From Helicostylum pulchrum (lineage: Eukaryota; Mucoromycota; Mucoromycetes; Mucorales; Mucoraceae), in assembly GCA_025677825.1 (NCBI GenBank), contig JAIXMO010000018.1, positions 186,001 through 250,000 of the forward strand: DNA of 64,000 nt. Reading direction: 5' to 3'. The notes under the pieces were generated by a model. That model was not told the origin of the DNA. It saw only the letters and a list, made by a program, of their open reading frames with translations, and searched no databases. How positions within the stretch are numbered: position 1 is the stretch's first letter; each line of letters starts with the position of its first letter. Below are positions 10,690 to 22,329 of the stretch, in pieces. Both the position numbers and the translations under genes were made by a program.

Positions 10690-12201
10690 ATGGCTACTAC
10701 ACATTTGAATGAAGACCAAGCTGCTGCTGTAAACAAGATTGTTGATACGTTTATTGTCTCTGATGACCGTTTAATAAAGATTGCTGACCAATTTGTACGT
10801 GAAATGGAAAAGGGATTAGATCATCAAGGCGCTACTAGTAAGTATAAACAAACAAACAATAGTATCCTCCCGGCTAAGAGAATTTTTTTTTAGTTGCCAT
10901 GATTCCTTCTTTTGTCGCAGGTCGCTGTACAGGTAATGAAAAGGGTACTTTTATGGCTCTTGATTTAGGTGGAACCAATTTACGTGTTTGTCATGTCACT
11001 TTGTTGGGTAATGGTGAGCACACGATCCGTCAACAAAAATACGTGGTGTCTGAAGAGTTAAAGACTGGACCTATGCGTAACCTCTGTGATTTTATTGCTG
11101 ATTGCGTGGATAGTTTCTTGACCGAAAATGGTACCATCGATAGCAATTCTACCATCCAATTAGGTTATACCTTTTCTTTTCCCGTTCTTCAGACTTCCAT
11201 TAACCGTGGTGTCTTGAAGCAGTGGACAAAGGGCTTCAATTGTTCCGGCGCTGTTGGTAAAGACGTTACTATTCTTTTACAAGATTCTTTCCGTCGTAAA
11301 AATATTAATGTTAATATTGCTGCTGTAAGTTTTACTTGAAAAAAAAAAAGATGGGGGAAGGGGTTTTATAATTTTTTTTTTGTGAAACAGTGATTCTCAT
11401 TTTTTTTCTTTTTTATAGATTGTAAATGATACGGTTGGCACGTTAATGGCTTATGCGTACAAGCATCCTGAAACAACCATGGGTGTTATTATGGGTACTG
11501 GGTTCAACGCATCTTATTACGAAGATATGAGCAAGGTCAAGAAATGGACGGGTAATACAGACCAAGAGATGGTTATCAATATGGAATGTGGTGCATTTGA
11601 TTGTGAGCGTCGTGTACTCCCTTTGACCGTCTACGATAACAAGATGGATCGTGAGTCTATCAACGTACACCAACAACTCTACGAAAAGATGGTTGCTGGT
11701 ATGTACCTCGGTGAGATCACACGTAACGCACTTATTGAATTAATCGATCGTCAACTCTTATTCAACGGTGAATCATCCAAAGACTTGAACAAGATTTGGA
11801 GCTTTGAGACTGCGTACATGTCTACTATCGAAGTAGATGAGACAAAAGATTTGTGTGACACGGCTCATATCTTGGAATCGGTATTGAGTATTCCTTCTAC
11901 TACGCTTGCTGACCGTCAAATTGTAAAGAAGCTTTGTAACGCGGTTGGTGTACGTGCGGCTCGTTTGGCATCATGTCATATTGCGGGTGTCTTGAAACAC
12001 ACGGGCAAAGTAGGTCATGAGTGTATTGTCGCTATCGATGGTTCTCTCTTTGAATTCTACCCTAATTTCGAAGAGAATATGGGAAATGCGTTAGCAGCTA
12101 TCCTTGGTGAGCAGGCTCGTTCCAAGGTCAAGTTTGATCTTGCCAGAGATGGGTCTGGTCTTGGTGCTGCTATTATTGCTATGATTGCAGCAAAGAACTA
12201 A
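10690..12201 (+). CDS. HXK: Hexokinase
   Basis: Phosphorylates glucose and other hexoses with ATP at the entry of glycolysis. Exons 10690-10837, 10894-11324 and 11419-12201 encode 453 residues, within the normal range for fungal hexokinases. Visible motifs are the phosphate-1 loop FMALDLGGTNLRV, the sugar-binding LGYTFSFPVLQTSINRG and KQWTKGF, NDTVGTLMAYAY, GVIMGTGFNASYYE, NMECGAFD, and the C-terminal GVLKHTGKVG and DGSLFEFYPNF with GSGLGAAIIAMIA. Whether it is a regulatory hexokinase or a glucokinase-like isoform cannot be decided from motifs alone. Confidence 0.95.
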
Positions 12202-13413
12202 AACTGTATGCTTTGTATATATTATATTTTTTTTTTCCTATATAAAATAATTATTTTTTAAAAAAAAAGAATAACCTTCCCCTCCTCCCACTTGCTCCCC
12301 CCAAACGCGGGATGTTTTTTCCTTTTCCTCGGAAAAAAAAAAAGTTTCCCAGTTTATTCAATTTATTTTTTTTGACCCTTAAATAATTGAACCAATCAAG
12401 TAGTTGATTATGTTATTTCTGTTTTTAGTGTAAGGCAACGTTTTCATCACTTAAAAACACCTTGATCATATGAAAAGCCAAGTCTCTAGCCATATCTTTT
12501 AGTTTTTATATTACGTTCAGAAAAAAAAAATTACTTGTTTGCCTAGTATCGAAAATGACTTTTTTAAGGTAATAATCCATTCCCAGGCATACGCATCTAT
12601 ACTATTTTCTGATAGTACATAATCCATCTTTTCCTTGAATTCCGCCCAGTGTAACCGCTACGTCATGAGTTAGCTTCTTCCCTTTTATTAACAGGTCGAG
12701 AAAATATCCTCTCCTTCTTTTCTCTTAGTGCTTACTCTAACCTCTCTTGTGACGGAAGACGATACGTATTGCCATATAGATTGTAATAAAGGTTTAGCGC
12801 CGGTAATCGAGGAACGGGATACCAAGGTTGGGGATTTTAAGGTGACTATTTTTTTTTTTAGTCGGTGGATTTGAACGGGCTCTAATATATAATCTGAATT
12901 AATCATGGGTTCAAGTCGGTACCCTAATGGATCAAATGGGTGGAATATATTGTAGACGCGGGTTCTTAAAGGAGGTCTGTAATGTATGTAATCTAAACCA
13001 CGGCATATTAACGCAGCTAATTTTTTAATTGTGTTTTTTTTTGATACAAAAAGTATACAGTTACCGAAATTATTAGATTAAAAGATATAATTGGAGCAGA
13101 TAAAATTATAAATTTGGAGCAACCCTCTCTCCAAGCCTATGGTTGGAAAAAGGTAATCTAGCCTATCATAAAGCTTGAATAAACGAAAGACATCTAAGAA
13201 CCAAGATTTATTTACACATTATTACCAGAACAAACGTGAAGACAATTATCGGAAAACATGTAAAATTTGAAAGCATGTTGTTCCAAGCTGATTTTTAATA
13301 AAACATGTTAATAAATATACATCATTCAATATGTATTGTAATAGACTTACATGTGTAGATAATTTTTTTTTAATTATTCTTTCTTTACTGTGATTATGTT
13401 ATCATCTACGACA

Positions 13414-13780
13414 TTATAAATTTTTCTTGCAGTTTGTGTTGTTTATCTATAAAAATTAAAGAAAATGTTGTTAAAATAGAAACTAAGCATATTAAACTCA
13501 TAAGAATACCTTTTTGAATTCTTTCGAGCACTTAAGATTAAAGTCAATATAAGAAATATCATTCTTGTAATTAATTTTTTTCATATAGTTTCCAACATGA
13601 GTACCAAGAGAAGATAATTGTAAGTTATTAATATTATCTGTCATGTCCATGATACAGTTTTTGCCAAGTCTGTAAATTAAAATGTCAGTTAGTTTTAGAT
13701 ATTATATAATAATATCATATACACCTACTTTGAAAAATATACACATTCTTGATCATTTTTTTTTATCAGTAAACGGACCT
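13414..13780 (-). CDS. Unrecognised coding-like exons nested in the phospholipase intron
   Basis: Three minus-strand segments join in phase: about 13729-13780, 13510-13669 and 13414-13446. They read DQECVYFSK, then LGKNCIMDMTDNINNLQLSS with GTHVGNYMKK and NDISYIDFNLKC, ending NNTNCKKNL and a stop. The introns have good GTAGGT/CAG and GTATTC/TAG borders. No ATG was found upstream of a TAG at about 13784, so this may be a fragment. About 80 residues; family not recognised. It lies inside the 1.58 kb intron of the DDHD gene, same strand. Confidence 0.35.
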
Positions 13781-13875
13781 AGTCCCGCTCGTTTTACAAG
13801 TCTTACAGACTAGTAAAATTTAAAAAAGGAGGTGGATTTTGTAGTCAGTTAGACCGTTTTGGACGTCCAAAGTGA

Positions 13876-14451
13876 AAAACCGTACGGCGCTTTAAAAATA
13901 AGAAAGCAAAAAGCAAGAGCTGGGATGTATACAATGGTGAGTTCGCCAGGAAGAAGTTGACTACGGAACAAAAAATTTATAATGATAAATGCAAATCTGT
14001 TTTATCTGCAAAGCGCACCCTTACTTACTTTATCACCTCTTCTTCAACTATTTCTGCAAATATTATTCCTTCAATCAAAATTCCTATTATACAAATCATG
14101 GGTTTATGTTGTGAAGTTTACATGTTATCTCTAATTGATAAAGGATTATATTTATTACAAGAGTTTTCATCATTCAATTATCCCAGAACCCATATTGAAG
14201 TAAGAAATGGTGGTATTATCAAATTGATTAATTCTTTAAGTATGGTTAAAGTAAGTATGTAGATTACTATATTCTTTATTATACTTTACTTATTACTTTT
14301 TTTTTGGTAGAGTGTTATGGATAATACTCTTGATATCCGTAATAATTATTTTAGATCAGCCAATGATTCTATCATTAAAATCATTAAAATCATTGAAAAA
14401 AGTAACAACAATAAAGATTGGGTCTCAGACGTTACTTGTTCACTGTTTTAA
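13876..14451 (+). CDS. Unrecognised small protein, antisense inside the phospholipase intron
   Basis: Two plus-strand exons, open from 13876 to 14250 and 14311-14451, join in phase across a GTAAGT...TAG intron. The sequence reads KSWDVYNGEFARKKLTTEQK, then SVLSAKRTLTYF and IMGLCCEVYMLSLIDKGLYL, ending NNKDWVSDVTCSLF. The only internal ATG candidates are late (14098), and the open frame upstream has no ATG, so the 5' end is missing or another exon exists. Codon usage and the clean splice support coding. A T-run (14521-14547) follows. I recognise no domain. Confidence 0.45.
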
Positions 14452-14515
14452 TAAAAGGAAACCATATTTATTTCTTGTCTCAACATGATTCCAAGTAGGA
14501 ATTGTACTCGTTTTG

Positions 14516-14547
<32 letters not shown>

Positions 14548-15479
14548 GGCTGTTACCGACCGGACTTCCACAGGTAAAGTGCGTGTCTTAAATTGTAATT
14601 GAGGTACACAAATATCGGGGTATTTGACACGTCGGTGCGTTTTTCCAGGGACGGTACGCCGTCTTGGTTAAACCACTGCATGGAGGCGATGTCGTAGGTT
14701 ATAATACCACCAAACGAAAAGCCAATAAAATGAACGTAGTCGTTAAACTCGGGGGGGGGGGGTACTCAAGTAAATGGTTTTGGTACGCTAAATCGCATTG
14801 TTTACAAATAGAATTGATAAATATATTGATGTTATAAAAAGTGTGTGTGCGTTTAAAAAAAAAGGTAATATACACTTGCAATAAATACTGTCCATTAACC
14901 AATCGTTGATAGCTAAACGTACGCTGGGAACTGTGGCTAGAGTGATTTTAAGTATATCTGTATACCTACTCTCTTTTGAACTTCACTATGCCATTCTTTT
15001 TTTTTTAAAAAAAAAAAGGTTATTTTATGTTTGTTATTGGGAAGGGTTTTTTTTTGGGGTGGTGTTTACCAATGGGAATATATTTAACTCTAATGTTTTT
15101 TTCGGGATATCTGCTTGAAAGTAAATTTGTAGTGAATTGTAGAAACTATCAAACATTATCAGTCAACTCTATTTTGGTTTCAAAAAAAGAGTATATAACG
15201 GACCATGGTGTTGCAAGTTTCCATACTTTTCGTATTATTGACCCATACCATGAATAAAGAATACAAGATGATCTTTTTTTTTATAATTGAACACTACTAT
15301 TTATTTTTGGTTATAAGTTTTTTTTTTCTACCTGAGCAATTACTATGGTTAATGGGTATCATGTGAATAGCTTTTTAACAAAATAAAAAGGGGAAAAAGA
15401 AAAAAGAAACAGGATTACTGCTGCCCCCTTTTTAAAAAGAGAGGAAAAATTATACCCTTTTAAAAAAAAACATGATAAA

Positions 15480-17729
15480 TTAAAGTGATGAGCAAGACGA
15501 GTTGTTTCTTCTGGCCAAGTATTCCACCATTTCAGGGTTTCGATAGACACCGGATTCTCGCGTCAGTTCATTCTAAATCAATGTAATTTTAACAAAAATA
15601 ACAAAATGGACTACTTTACAATTTACCTCCACATCTTGAAGCCAAGGATGGTTCAAAACCTGATTTATCGTATACCTTTCCTTTGCATTAATTTCCATTG
15701 TACACTTTACCAAATCTTTAGCTAAAAAAGAAAAATATTTTTAACATACAGATCCACCCGTTTCTTACATACCACACGTATTACCTTCTTTGCTAATCTC
15801 TTTCCAAACAGAATGATCAAAATTAAAATCCCCATTTAAAATATGTGATTTTAACATTTTCTTGTTTTCCTCATCGTCTATCTCTATAATATTATCTAGT
15901 AGATAAATATAAACAGTATTTTAATTATCGTACCCATTTGAAGGAATGGCGTGCTATTTGTCAAAGCCGAATACAACAATACGCCTAGGCTCCATATATC
16001 TACTTCCATGCCGTAACCTTTATAATCGTCTTGAGATGAGTTTAATACTTCGGGCGCAGCTACTTACAAAGTTTAATTATTTTTTTTTTTGTAGAACAAG
16101 ATGTTTTTTTTTGGGGGGGGGGGGAATACTTTACCGTACATAATGGTTCCACAGCTGGAATACAAACTCTCACCCTGTTTTGAAAATGTAGATAAACCAA
16201 AATCGCATAACTTTGCTCGAAGTTGTTTTCGATCGCATATGATTACGTTTTCCATTTTTATATCTCTATGTACCACACCGTGTTCGTGTAGGTACTTTTT
16301 TTTGTTTTTATTTTTTTTTTAGAAAAGATAAGCTTTTTTTTTTTGTGTTTGAGAGACGGACTTACAGAGATGGCGTGGGCGATTTGTTCAAAAATTATTT
16401 TTACTTCGAATTCGCGTAAGCTGGAATGAACTGGTTCGGCAACATTTGTAAACAAATCACCATTATACCCGCTAACAAAAAAGAAAAAGTAAGTATCATA
16501 AATTGGAATTTGATGTTAGGTTTCTTACTATTCCATAACCAAATAAATCTTATCATCTTCTTCAAACACTTTGTTGGTTTGGATGATACAAGGCTACACA
16601 AGAAAAGAAGATGAGATGCACTATTTATCAAAACAAACAAATTTACTTACATGAACAGGTAAGGCCATGCAAACACTGATTTCTCGTAATAGAGAAACAC
16701 GTTTCTTCACATTCGCTGCATCTTGGTTCTTGCAGAGACGTACCTCTTTAATTGCAACTCTTTTACCTGTTGATTTACAAATGGCTAAGGAAACAATACC
16801 ATATGTCCCAGTTCCGATCCCTTTGATCCTGTAATACAATTGACTAAAACTTGAAAAAGATAAACTTGTTTTAATTGGCTTGATAAAAGTGTAACTGGGA
16901 TTAACTATTAAAAAAAAAAAAGAGTGCGTGTTGGATGATTATATATATTTTTTTTCGGGTTGCATATATTTTTTACTTTTGTTGCTGGTGAATTTGAGTG
17001 GATCTCTAAAATGGATAATATCTTTTGAAGTTAATTCAAAGACATTTTTACCGATATTTTTGTAATTAACCCAAACACCATCAATACTTCTTGTACTTTT
17101 TTTTAAAAAAACTGATCAATATTTTTTTTTCGCGTAATTTTTTTTTTTGTTTACCTTAAATCTTGAATAAATACAGCAAAAACATGCTTTTTATCTTGAA
17201 TTCGCGGACTCTATGAGGGGGAGGATGTTAAAACAAATTATGCCGCTGACTATTAAAAAAAAAAACTTACAGCGTAAATGAGAGCATGTCGTTTAGGCGC
17301 GTCGTCATATCTCGTTCTAAGAAAGCGTAAACAAAAATAAGCAATCCAAGATAACGCCCACGGGCAAAACAAAAAAACCTACTTTATATCACACGGTTCA
17401 TCAGTACCAATGAGATAGCCAGCGACTTGCCCAGCATGTAACTCGCCATTTAATTTTCTATCCAAGGTCAAGACGCTATTACCTGTCTCATAAATATAGC
17501 CCCAAGCGTCTCTTGTTTCTTCCAAGGTAGGTAATCCTTCGACTAATTTTAATATCTTGGGACTTACTTCGACTTGAGATAGTGTCACTCGTTTAGGTAA
17601 CTTTCGGGTGGAATGACAAGGTAGGTTGTTCATACTTTTCATACGTCGGGTTTGCTTTAATGAGCAACGGTAGTCTGAAGTTACAGGCGCACAACTTTGA
17701 TATTTCTTTACAGGTACTATTGACTTCAT
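15480..17729 (-). CDS. FHA-domain Ser/Thr kinase of the Chk2/Rad53/Dun1 group
   Basis: A DNA-damage-checkpoint-type kinase, with an FHA phosphothreonine-binding domain followed by a kinase. Twelve exons (minus): 17383-17729, 17271-17316, 17155-17210, 16977-17089, 16651-16904, 16529-16593, 16366-16471, 16135-16294, 15934-16059, 15785-15895, 15627-15721 and 15480-15572, all phases consistent, 523 residues. FHA (about 90-195): GYLIGTDEPCDIK, RHALIYA, DGVWVNYKNIG. Kinase: GIGTGTYGIV loop, VAIKEV lysine, VHRDIKMENV catalytic loop, DFG, CGTIMYAAPEVL, DIWSLGVLLY, and a C-terminal LNHPWLQDV. The catalytic loop has Met where Pro is usual (HRDIKMEN). The tail is short, so a second Rad53-type FHA is absent. 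A fungal Cds1/Chk2 role is inferred. Confidence 0.88.
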
Positions 17730-17837
17730 GTCAAAAAAAAAATTTTTTTTTAAAAAAAGATAAAAAAAAAGAAAAGGGGAAAAGTTTGACATATTTTTTT
17801 TTTTTTTTTTGCTCTTTTTATTTTTGACCAGCTAAAA
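17730..17837. promoter_or_regulatory. 108-bp bidirectional promoter, FHA-kinase / OGG1
   Basis: The two start codons are separated by only about 108 bp, consisting mostly of A/T homopolymers. Any promoter elements for both DNA-damage-related genes must lie here or inside the coding ends. No binding motif recognised. Confidence 0.5.
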
Positions 17838-19159
17838 ATGAAGTTACAATCAGCGAAACTGTTTTGGAAGGATTTAGTCATTTCACCAAAAGAGTTACGA
17901 TTAGATACGTTACGATGTGGGCAATCGTTTCGGTGGAAACAAGTACAAGATCAATGGTAAAAAAAAGAGCTCACTGAAGTAGACAGCTAAAAAGTTTTTT
18001 TACTTACCTTTTTTTAAAAAAGGGTTTCTGTATTACAAGGAAGACTAGTTGTTTTAAAGGAAACGCGTAAGTATTTTTAAGAATAAAAAAATCCATTAAA
18101 AAAAACTAACACACCCTCTTCCTTTAGCTTCTACTATATTATATGGATACGATAAAGAATTACAACCTGAAGCAATTACAGAAATCAAAGATTATTTTCA
18201 GCTTGATAGAGTATCACTTGCCGATTGCTACCAAAAGTGGTCCAAAGTCGATCCCAACTTTTCAAAAAAGGCGATTCATTTTCAAGGTATTCGTATACTT
18301 CGACAAGATCCTTGGGAGAATTTAATTTCATTTATTTGTTCAAGTAATAACAATATCAATCGTATTTCACAAATGGTAAAAAAATCCAAAAAAGTGAGAG
18401 AGAAAATGACCCCGCTTATGCCCCTTATTTTAGATTGACAAGTTGTGTGAACGATTTGGTAAGCAAGTGGCCACGTTGGATGGTACAGAGTACTACGATT
18501 TTCCTACTTTGGACGAACTGCTATCACCGGATACAGAATCTATATTACGTGAGTTGAGATTTGGGTACCGTGCAAAGTATATTGCAAATACAGCTAAAAA
18601 GATCAAATCCGATCATCCTGACGTAGCGGAAAAGTGGCTACTTACTTTACGTGACCTCAGTTATTCAGAGGCAAAAGAAAAGTTAATCGAGTTACAAGGT
18701 GTAGGTCCCAAAGTAGCTGATTGTGTTGTAAAGTATATACACGTATATTTTTTTTTTTTTGTTGGCTTGGGCAAAAAATTTAACTCCCCATTAATTTAGT
18801 GCTTAATGTCTTTGGATCATACAGGATCTATTCCGGTGGATACGCATGTATGGCAAATTGCATTAAGAGATTATGGATTTCGTACAAGAGGAAAGTCACT
18901 TACAAGCAAACTGTACGTGCAAGTAGGAGATCATTTCCGTACTTTGTTTGGAGAGTATGCTGGTTGGGCGCACTCGGTAAGTAAAAGAATCGTTTTTTGC
19001 TGTTTGTAATCTAATTATAGAAAGTAGGTTTTGTTTACGGCTGATTTAAAAAGTTTTAATCAGAATGGAAAAAGAGAAATAAAGCTAGAATCAATTAGCG
19101 TGGAAAAGAAAGTACGATTAGATGCAGGAAATTTGGTGGAGGATCAAAAATTCCGATAA
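17838..19159 (+). CDS. OGG1: 8-oxoguanine DNA glycosylase
   Basis: Removes 8-oxoguanine opposite cytosine and nicks the strand in base-excision repair. Six exons 17838-17956, 18023-18066, 18128-18375, 18434-18727, 18800-18976 and 19028-19159 encode 337 residues. LRCGQSFRW begins the N-terminal domain. DPWENLISFICSSNNNI and the helix-hairpin-helix LQGVGPKVADCV follow; its Lys is the Schiff-base residue of the family. CLMSLDHTGSIPVDTHVWQI provides the catalytic Asp (PVD). It is head-to-head with the FHA-kinase, start codons about 108 bp apart, so both share a very short promoter. Confidence 0.93.
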
Positions 19160-19434
19160 ATGTTTCAGGTTTAAACGGGCCCTTTTTTTTTTACCTACTC
19201 TTTTTATAATTGATCTTTTTAATGATGTTAAGACCGAGAAACTGGAGGTGAAAGTAAAAAGGAAATGAAAAAGAAACGTTTTTTTTTCCCATTTTCAAAT
19301 AAAGAGTTTCTTCTCGTGGAAAAAGTAATATTACTTTTTTTTTATTGTGGAGTACAAACAAACAAAAAAAAGGGGGAGGTTACGATAATTTAGCGCATTA
19401 TTTGAACAATTGATAAATTACTACTTAAAAAACG

Positions 19435-19640
19435 TCATCTAAGTAATAGTTTTTTTTCGTAAGCCTGATCTCTCGTGTTGTACTCTGAAGAATCTTTCGG
19501 CTGGAACAAAGATGGGGGCCAAGAGTAGCGCGATTGTCTAAATCGGGTTTTTTCTTTGGGTTTCAAACCTTTTTTTTTTTTTTTTTAATAGCTCATGTAA
19601 CCCTTCCTTATTCTCTTTTTTTCGGGTAGGCATAATAGCT
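19435..19640 (-). CDS. Possible small protein, unrecognised
   Basis: A minus-strand terminal exon (19435-19537) encodes QSRYSWPPSLFQPKDSSEYN followed by TRDQAYEKKLLLR and a stop, preceded by a TTTAG acceptor. Upstream an ATG near 19638 begins MPTRKKENKEGLHELL before a long A-run. The intervening intron would be unusually short (about 31 nt), so the join is uncertain. The surrounding 750 bp between OGG1 and the next gene show nothing else. Confidence 0.3.
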
Positions 19641-19924
19641 TTTTCTTTCCCTGAGAAAAAGATATGTGAAACAGATGTTAAAAAAGTAGTTTTGCAAATC
19701 AAGTTTTTTTGCTTTTTTTTATTAATAATTAGTGAAAAAGGAAAAAAAAAAGATGTTTGCGTGATCCGAGATGATATAAAAAAAAAGAGTTATACATTAT
19801 TAAGTAGTGTGTGTGGGGGTTGTAGTAGTAATTTTTTTCTTTCTTTCTTGGAAGAGTATATATACATTAAAGGAATTAAAAAAGAGTATTAAAGAAGGGA
19901 AAAAATGAGCATTTTGTTTGTTTT

Positions 19925-20297
19925 CTAGGAACGTTGAGTACTAGATCGATGACTGAGTTGTCTTGAAAGTTTGCTTGTGTAATGTTTTAAAAGTTCTTTG
20001 ACTATTAGAAAAAAAGTAAAAATTAATATTAGGTAACAAAATAAAAAATAAAAAAATAAAAATGTATTTACCATGATCTGAACTGCTTGATCTTCTATGG
20101 ACAGGTCTCTCCTTTGTTTCGTAGTGATAAACAGCGGGAGGCTCAGTGGAGAACGAAACAGTAGCTAATGGTGAACTTCTCTTTTTACGGCAAGGTACTA
20201 CTTGATTTGATTCATCATGTTTCTGTGCATACCAAGAGTCAAGGTTGGGAATGTTATCGTAAAGTGAAGTAGATCGTTTTAATGGAGTTGGCAACAT
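19925..20297 (-). CDS. Small basic protein with a possible PP1-docking motif
   Basis: Exons (minus) 20072-20297 and 19925-20001 join in phase to give 100 residues, starting MLPTPLKRSTSLYDN. The middle reads CRKKRSSPLATVSFSTEPPA, then VYHYETKERP, and the C terminus is HVKELLKHYTSKLSRQLSHR. KKRSSPLATVSF resembles an RVxF-type protein phosphatase 1 docking site (basic stretch, then V-S-F) followed by an acidic/Pro segment, a layout seen in small PP1 regulators. This is inference from one short motif; no named family was recognised. The protein is Ser/Arg/Lys rich and probably disordered. Confidence 0.55.
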
Positions 20298-21354
20298 TTG
20301 TTATTATGTGGTATTATTATTATTTTATTAAAGTGTTGAAAAGAAAAGGAATAAAAAAAGTTTTTTTCCTTTTTATAATAATAATATCCTGATCCAACTG
20401 ACTTTCTTTTTTTCGGGGATTCGTGCAGCCAATTTATTGCTAAATTGAGACAGACTTCAACCAATAACGTGTCACCAGGCTTGGAGCTGATTAGTTTGTT
20501 TCAAAATGGCAATCACTGCAAAAGGTTCAATAAAGAAAAGTTACTCGTTCGATTTTTTATAGTTTATCGCTCAAAAAAAAGTGCTGGTAGACTAAAATCT
20601 GGTGGCACCTTACCATTTGACATAAAGCATCTGTGAATTAAAAAATTTGATACAAGTTAATGAAATATACAAGTAATGAGTTTTAGGTTTTTTCTATCTA
20701 GAATGCAGTTAATGCCAAGAGTTTTCGATTGGATTAAATCTGGACTTTGTTGAAGGAATGTTGTTTTTTGCTTTGTACAATAAACGAACATGGGACTAAT
20801 AATATGATGTACTCAAGTCCTGTACAGTGGTTAACTACTAGACAAGGTCTCAAAGATAGTAATAGCAATTCTTTTAAATTACATATTTACTTTACCAATC
20901 AAACTCACAAAAAAAGACATGTTAGCTGTTTCTTCCTCAAAGCCCGTCCCGTTCCCGTTACCGCGGTCTCGAATGACGATACATCCCAACCACACAGGGA
21001 GGATAAGCTCAACTTGATTATTCGTTTCATTTTATCATATACTAACTTTTTTTTATCACTTTTCTTTCCTTCTGTCTGTTTCTCCTGTCTGTCTCTTCGT
21101 TTTGTCTGCCCCTTTTGCTAGTTATTTTTTATAATCAGTTGTAAGTTTCCATATTTATTTAAAACTGTACTATAGTCTTCTCCAATTTAAAAATAAAACG
21201 TTGATTCTTATAATTATAATTTATTAAGCCTTATGTGTGTTTAATATAAAGTATAATCAATAAGTAGAGCCCATACACCAAGTGGGTGGATGAATAGTTT
21301 AATAAGTGCGAATACAAAGAGAAAAAGTATAAATTTAACACGGAGATATTTCAA
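20298..21354. other. Intergenic region with weak coding-like minus-strand segments
   Basis: About 1 kb. On the minus strand a short block (about 20400-20500) reads PGDTLLVEVCLNLAINWLHE, and a small segment near 20605-20640 ends in a GTAAGG donor. No consistent exon chain could be built. Nothing was seen at 20640-21354 apart from AT-rich sequence. Confidence 0.3.
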
Positions 21355-22153
21355 ATGAGAAGCCAATACAACATGTTGACAAGATATAGGCATGTAACTC
21401 CACTTCGAAAGGAGGTTCATAAGATGGTAGCTTGGAGTAAGTTCAACGTCCCTAAAAAAATGTGTTCTTAAATAATTACTTTATGTTCTGTCTTTCTAAG
21501 TCCTACAACAGCGGATGGAATTTTGTCACCCTTTATCAGTCAAGTCTCATCTCGTGAGGTATGTAAATAGAAAAAAAAAGGGGGGGGGGAATTTGTCATG
21601 GTAAGTGAAAAAGTAATGCGGAACAACTTTTTTTAATCGACCGTGTAAATTGACCTGTGCATCAAGAAAATTTCCTTCAAGAAAAGAAAAATGTTGATGC
21701 GCTTGTAAAATCAGTGCACTTCACTGGTTAATATTGAAGCGCACATGACCTCTGGATCAACATTTGTCAAGGTTTTTATATTGGTAATTGTTAAAACCTT
21801 TATTTTTTCAATTGTACAAATATAACTAATAACCTTCTTTACTTTTTAGTCACAAGTTATTTAAGATCCCAGCACTGTACAATTTTCTTTCTTCCGGAAA
21901 CGAAAATACATTTAACCATTATGTCATCTGGCCGCTTATGGATGTTTATATTGATAATATAAAGCCTAATATGAAACTAATGCTTGCAGAATATGATTTG
22001 AGGACATTATTTGATGAGTATGCAAGGCTGACGGGTGTATACTTGATTAGTCCGAAAATGAAATTTGCTTGTTGGAGACATCGAGCCATTTTCTTTTTAA
22101 CAAGAGCGGTAAAGTCGGGTACGACCATGTCAAGGGTACATTTGGTGCTTTGA
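21355..22153 (+). CDS. Unrecognised three-exon protein, likely lineage-specific
   Basis: Exons 21355-21436, 21501-21558 and 21850-22153 join in phase to 147 residues. The start reads MRSQYNMLTRYRHVTPLRKE; the last exon reads FKIPALYNFLSSGNENTFNH, YVIWPLMDVYIDNIKP, YDLRTLFDEYARLTGVYLI and FACWRHRAIFF. The second intron is 291 nt, long for this window. No known domain was recognised. The protein stops soon after a Cys/Trp/His cluster, and coding-like debris continues downstream to about 22803, so it may be the 5' part of a longer, decayed gene. Confidence 0.45.
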
Positions 22154-22329
22154 CTTTTGTTCAATGCTGTCTTCAAGGAAATACAACAAGGCGGCCTTGA
22201 AAACAGCATAAAAGCTAACTGCTGTATTGATTCATGCCAGATCGAATAATCCCAAGTGCAACGCGCAAAAAACCGAGGAATTATATGATCACCTCGAAAC
22301 AACTTAGTACTCATGCAGTTTAAAAGCCC

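Larger units (their letters stand above)
12434..15362 (-). pseudogene. DDHD-domain phospholipase (PA-PLA1 family), degenerate
   Basis: Minus-strand exons match an intracellular phosphatidic-acid-preferring phospholipase A1. In order: an ATG at 15362 with MIPINHSNCS; DHLVFFIHGMGQ; YFQADIPKKNIRVKYIPI; LATVPSVRLAINDWLMDSIY; CKQCDLAYQNHLLEY; the nucleophile elbow YVHFIGFSFGGIITYD; then, after a 1,580-nt intron (12977-14556), the DDHD-type block RVYNIFHPFDPLGYRLEPM. The last parts read KMDYVLSENSIDAY and DMARDLAFHMIKVFLSDENV, near 12434. Lesions: an in-frame TAA at 15235-15237 just after HGMGQ, a likely one-base shift near 15150, and a frame mismatch across the 12-G run at 14751-14762. GXSXG appears as GFSFG. 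Homology is clear; whether it is dead or poorly assembled is open. Confidence 0.72.

Noticed and set aside
11443..11676. Minus-strand 77-codon frame inside hexokinase
   Set aside because: Antisense shadow of a well-supported exon.
12850..12930. Possible tRNA suggested by ttcaaatcc/ggttcaagtc words on the minus strand
   Set aside because: T-arm and acceptor stems do not pair, and the same bases encode the DDHD block in frame.
14699..14902. 67-codon minus-strand frame as a separate gene
   Set aside because: It is the frameshifted continuation of the phospholipase exon across the C-run.
15121..15240. Reading three stops in the phospholipase as C-to-T (RIP-like) mutations
   Set aside because: Assuming a 42-nt intron ending ATAG removes two of them and leaves a one-base shift instead, so the mutation pattern is not established.
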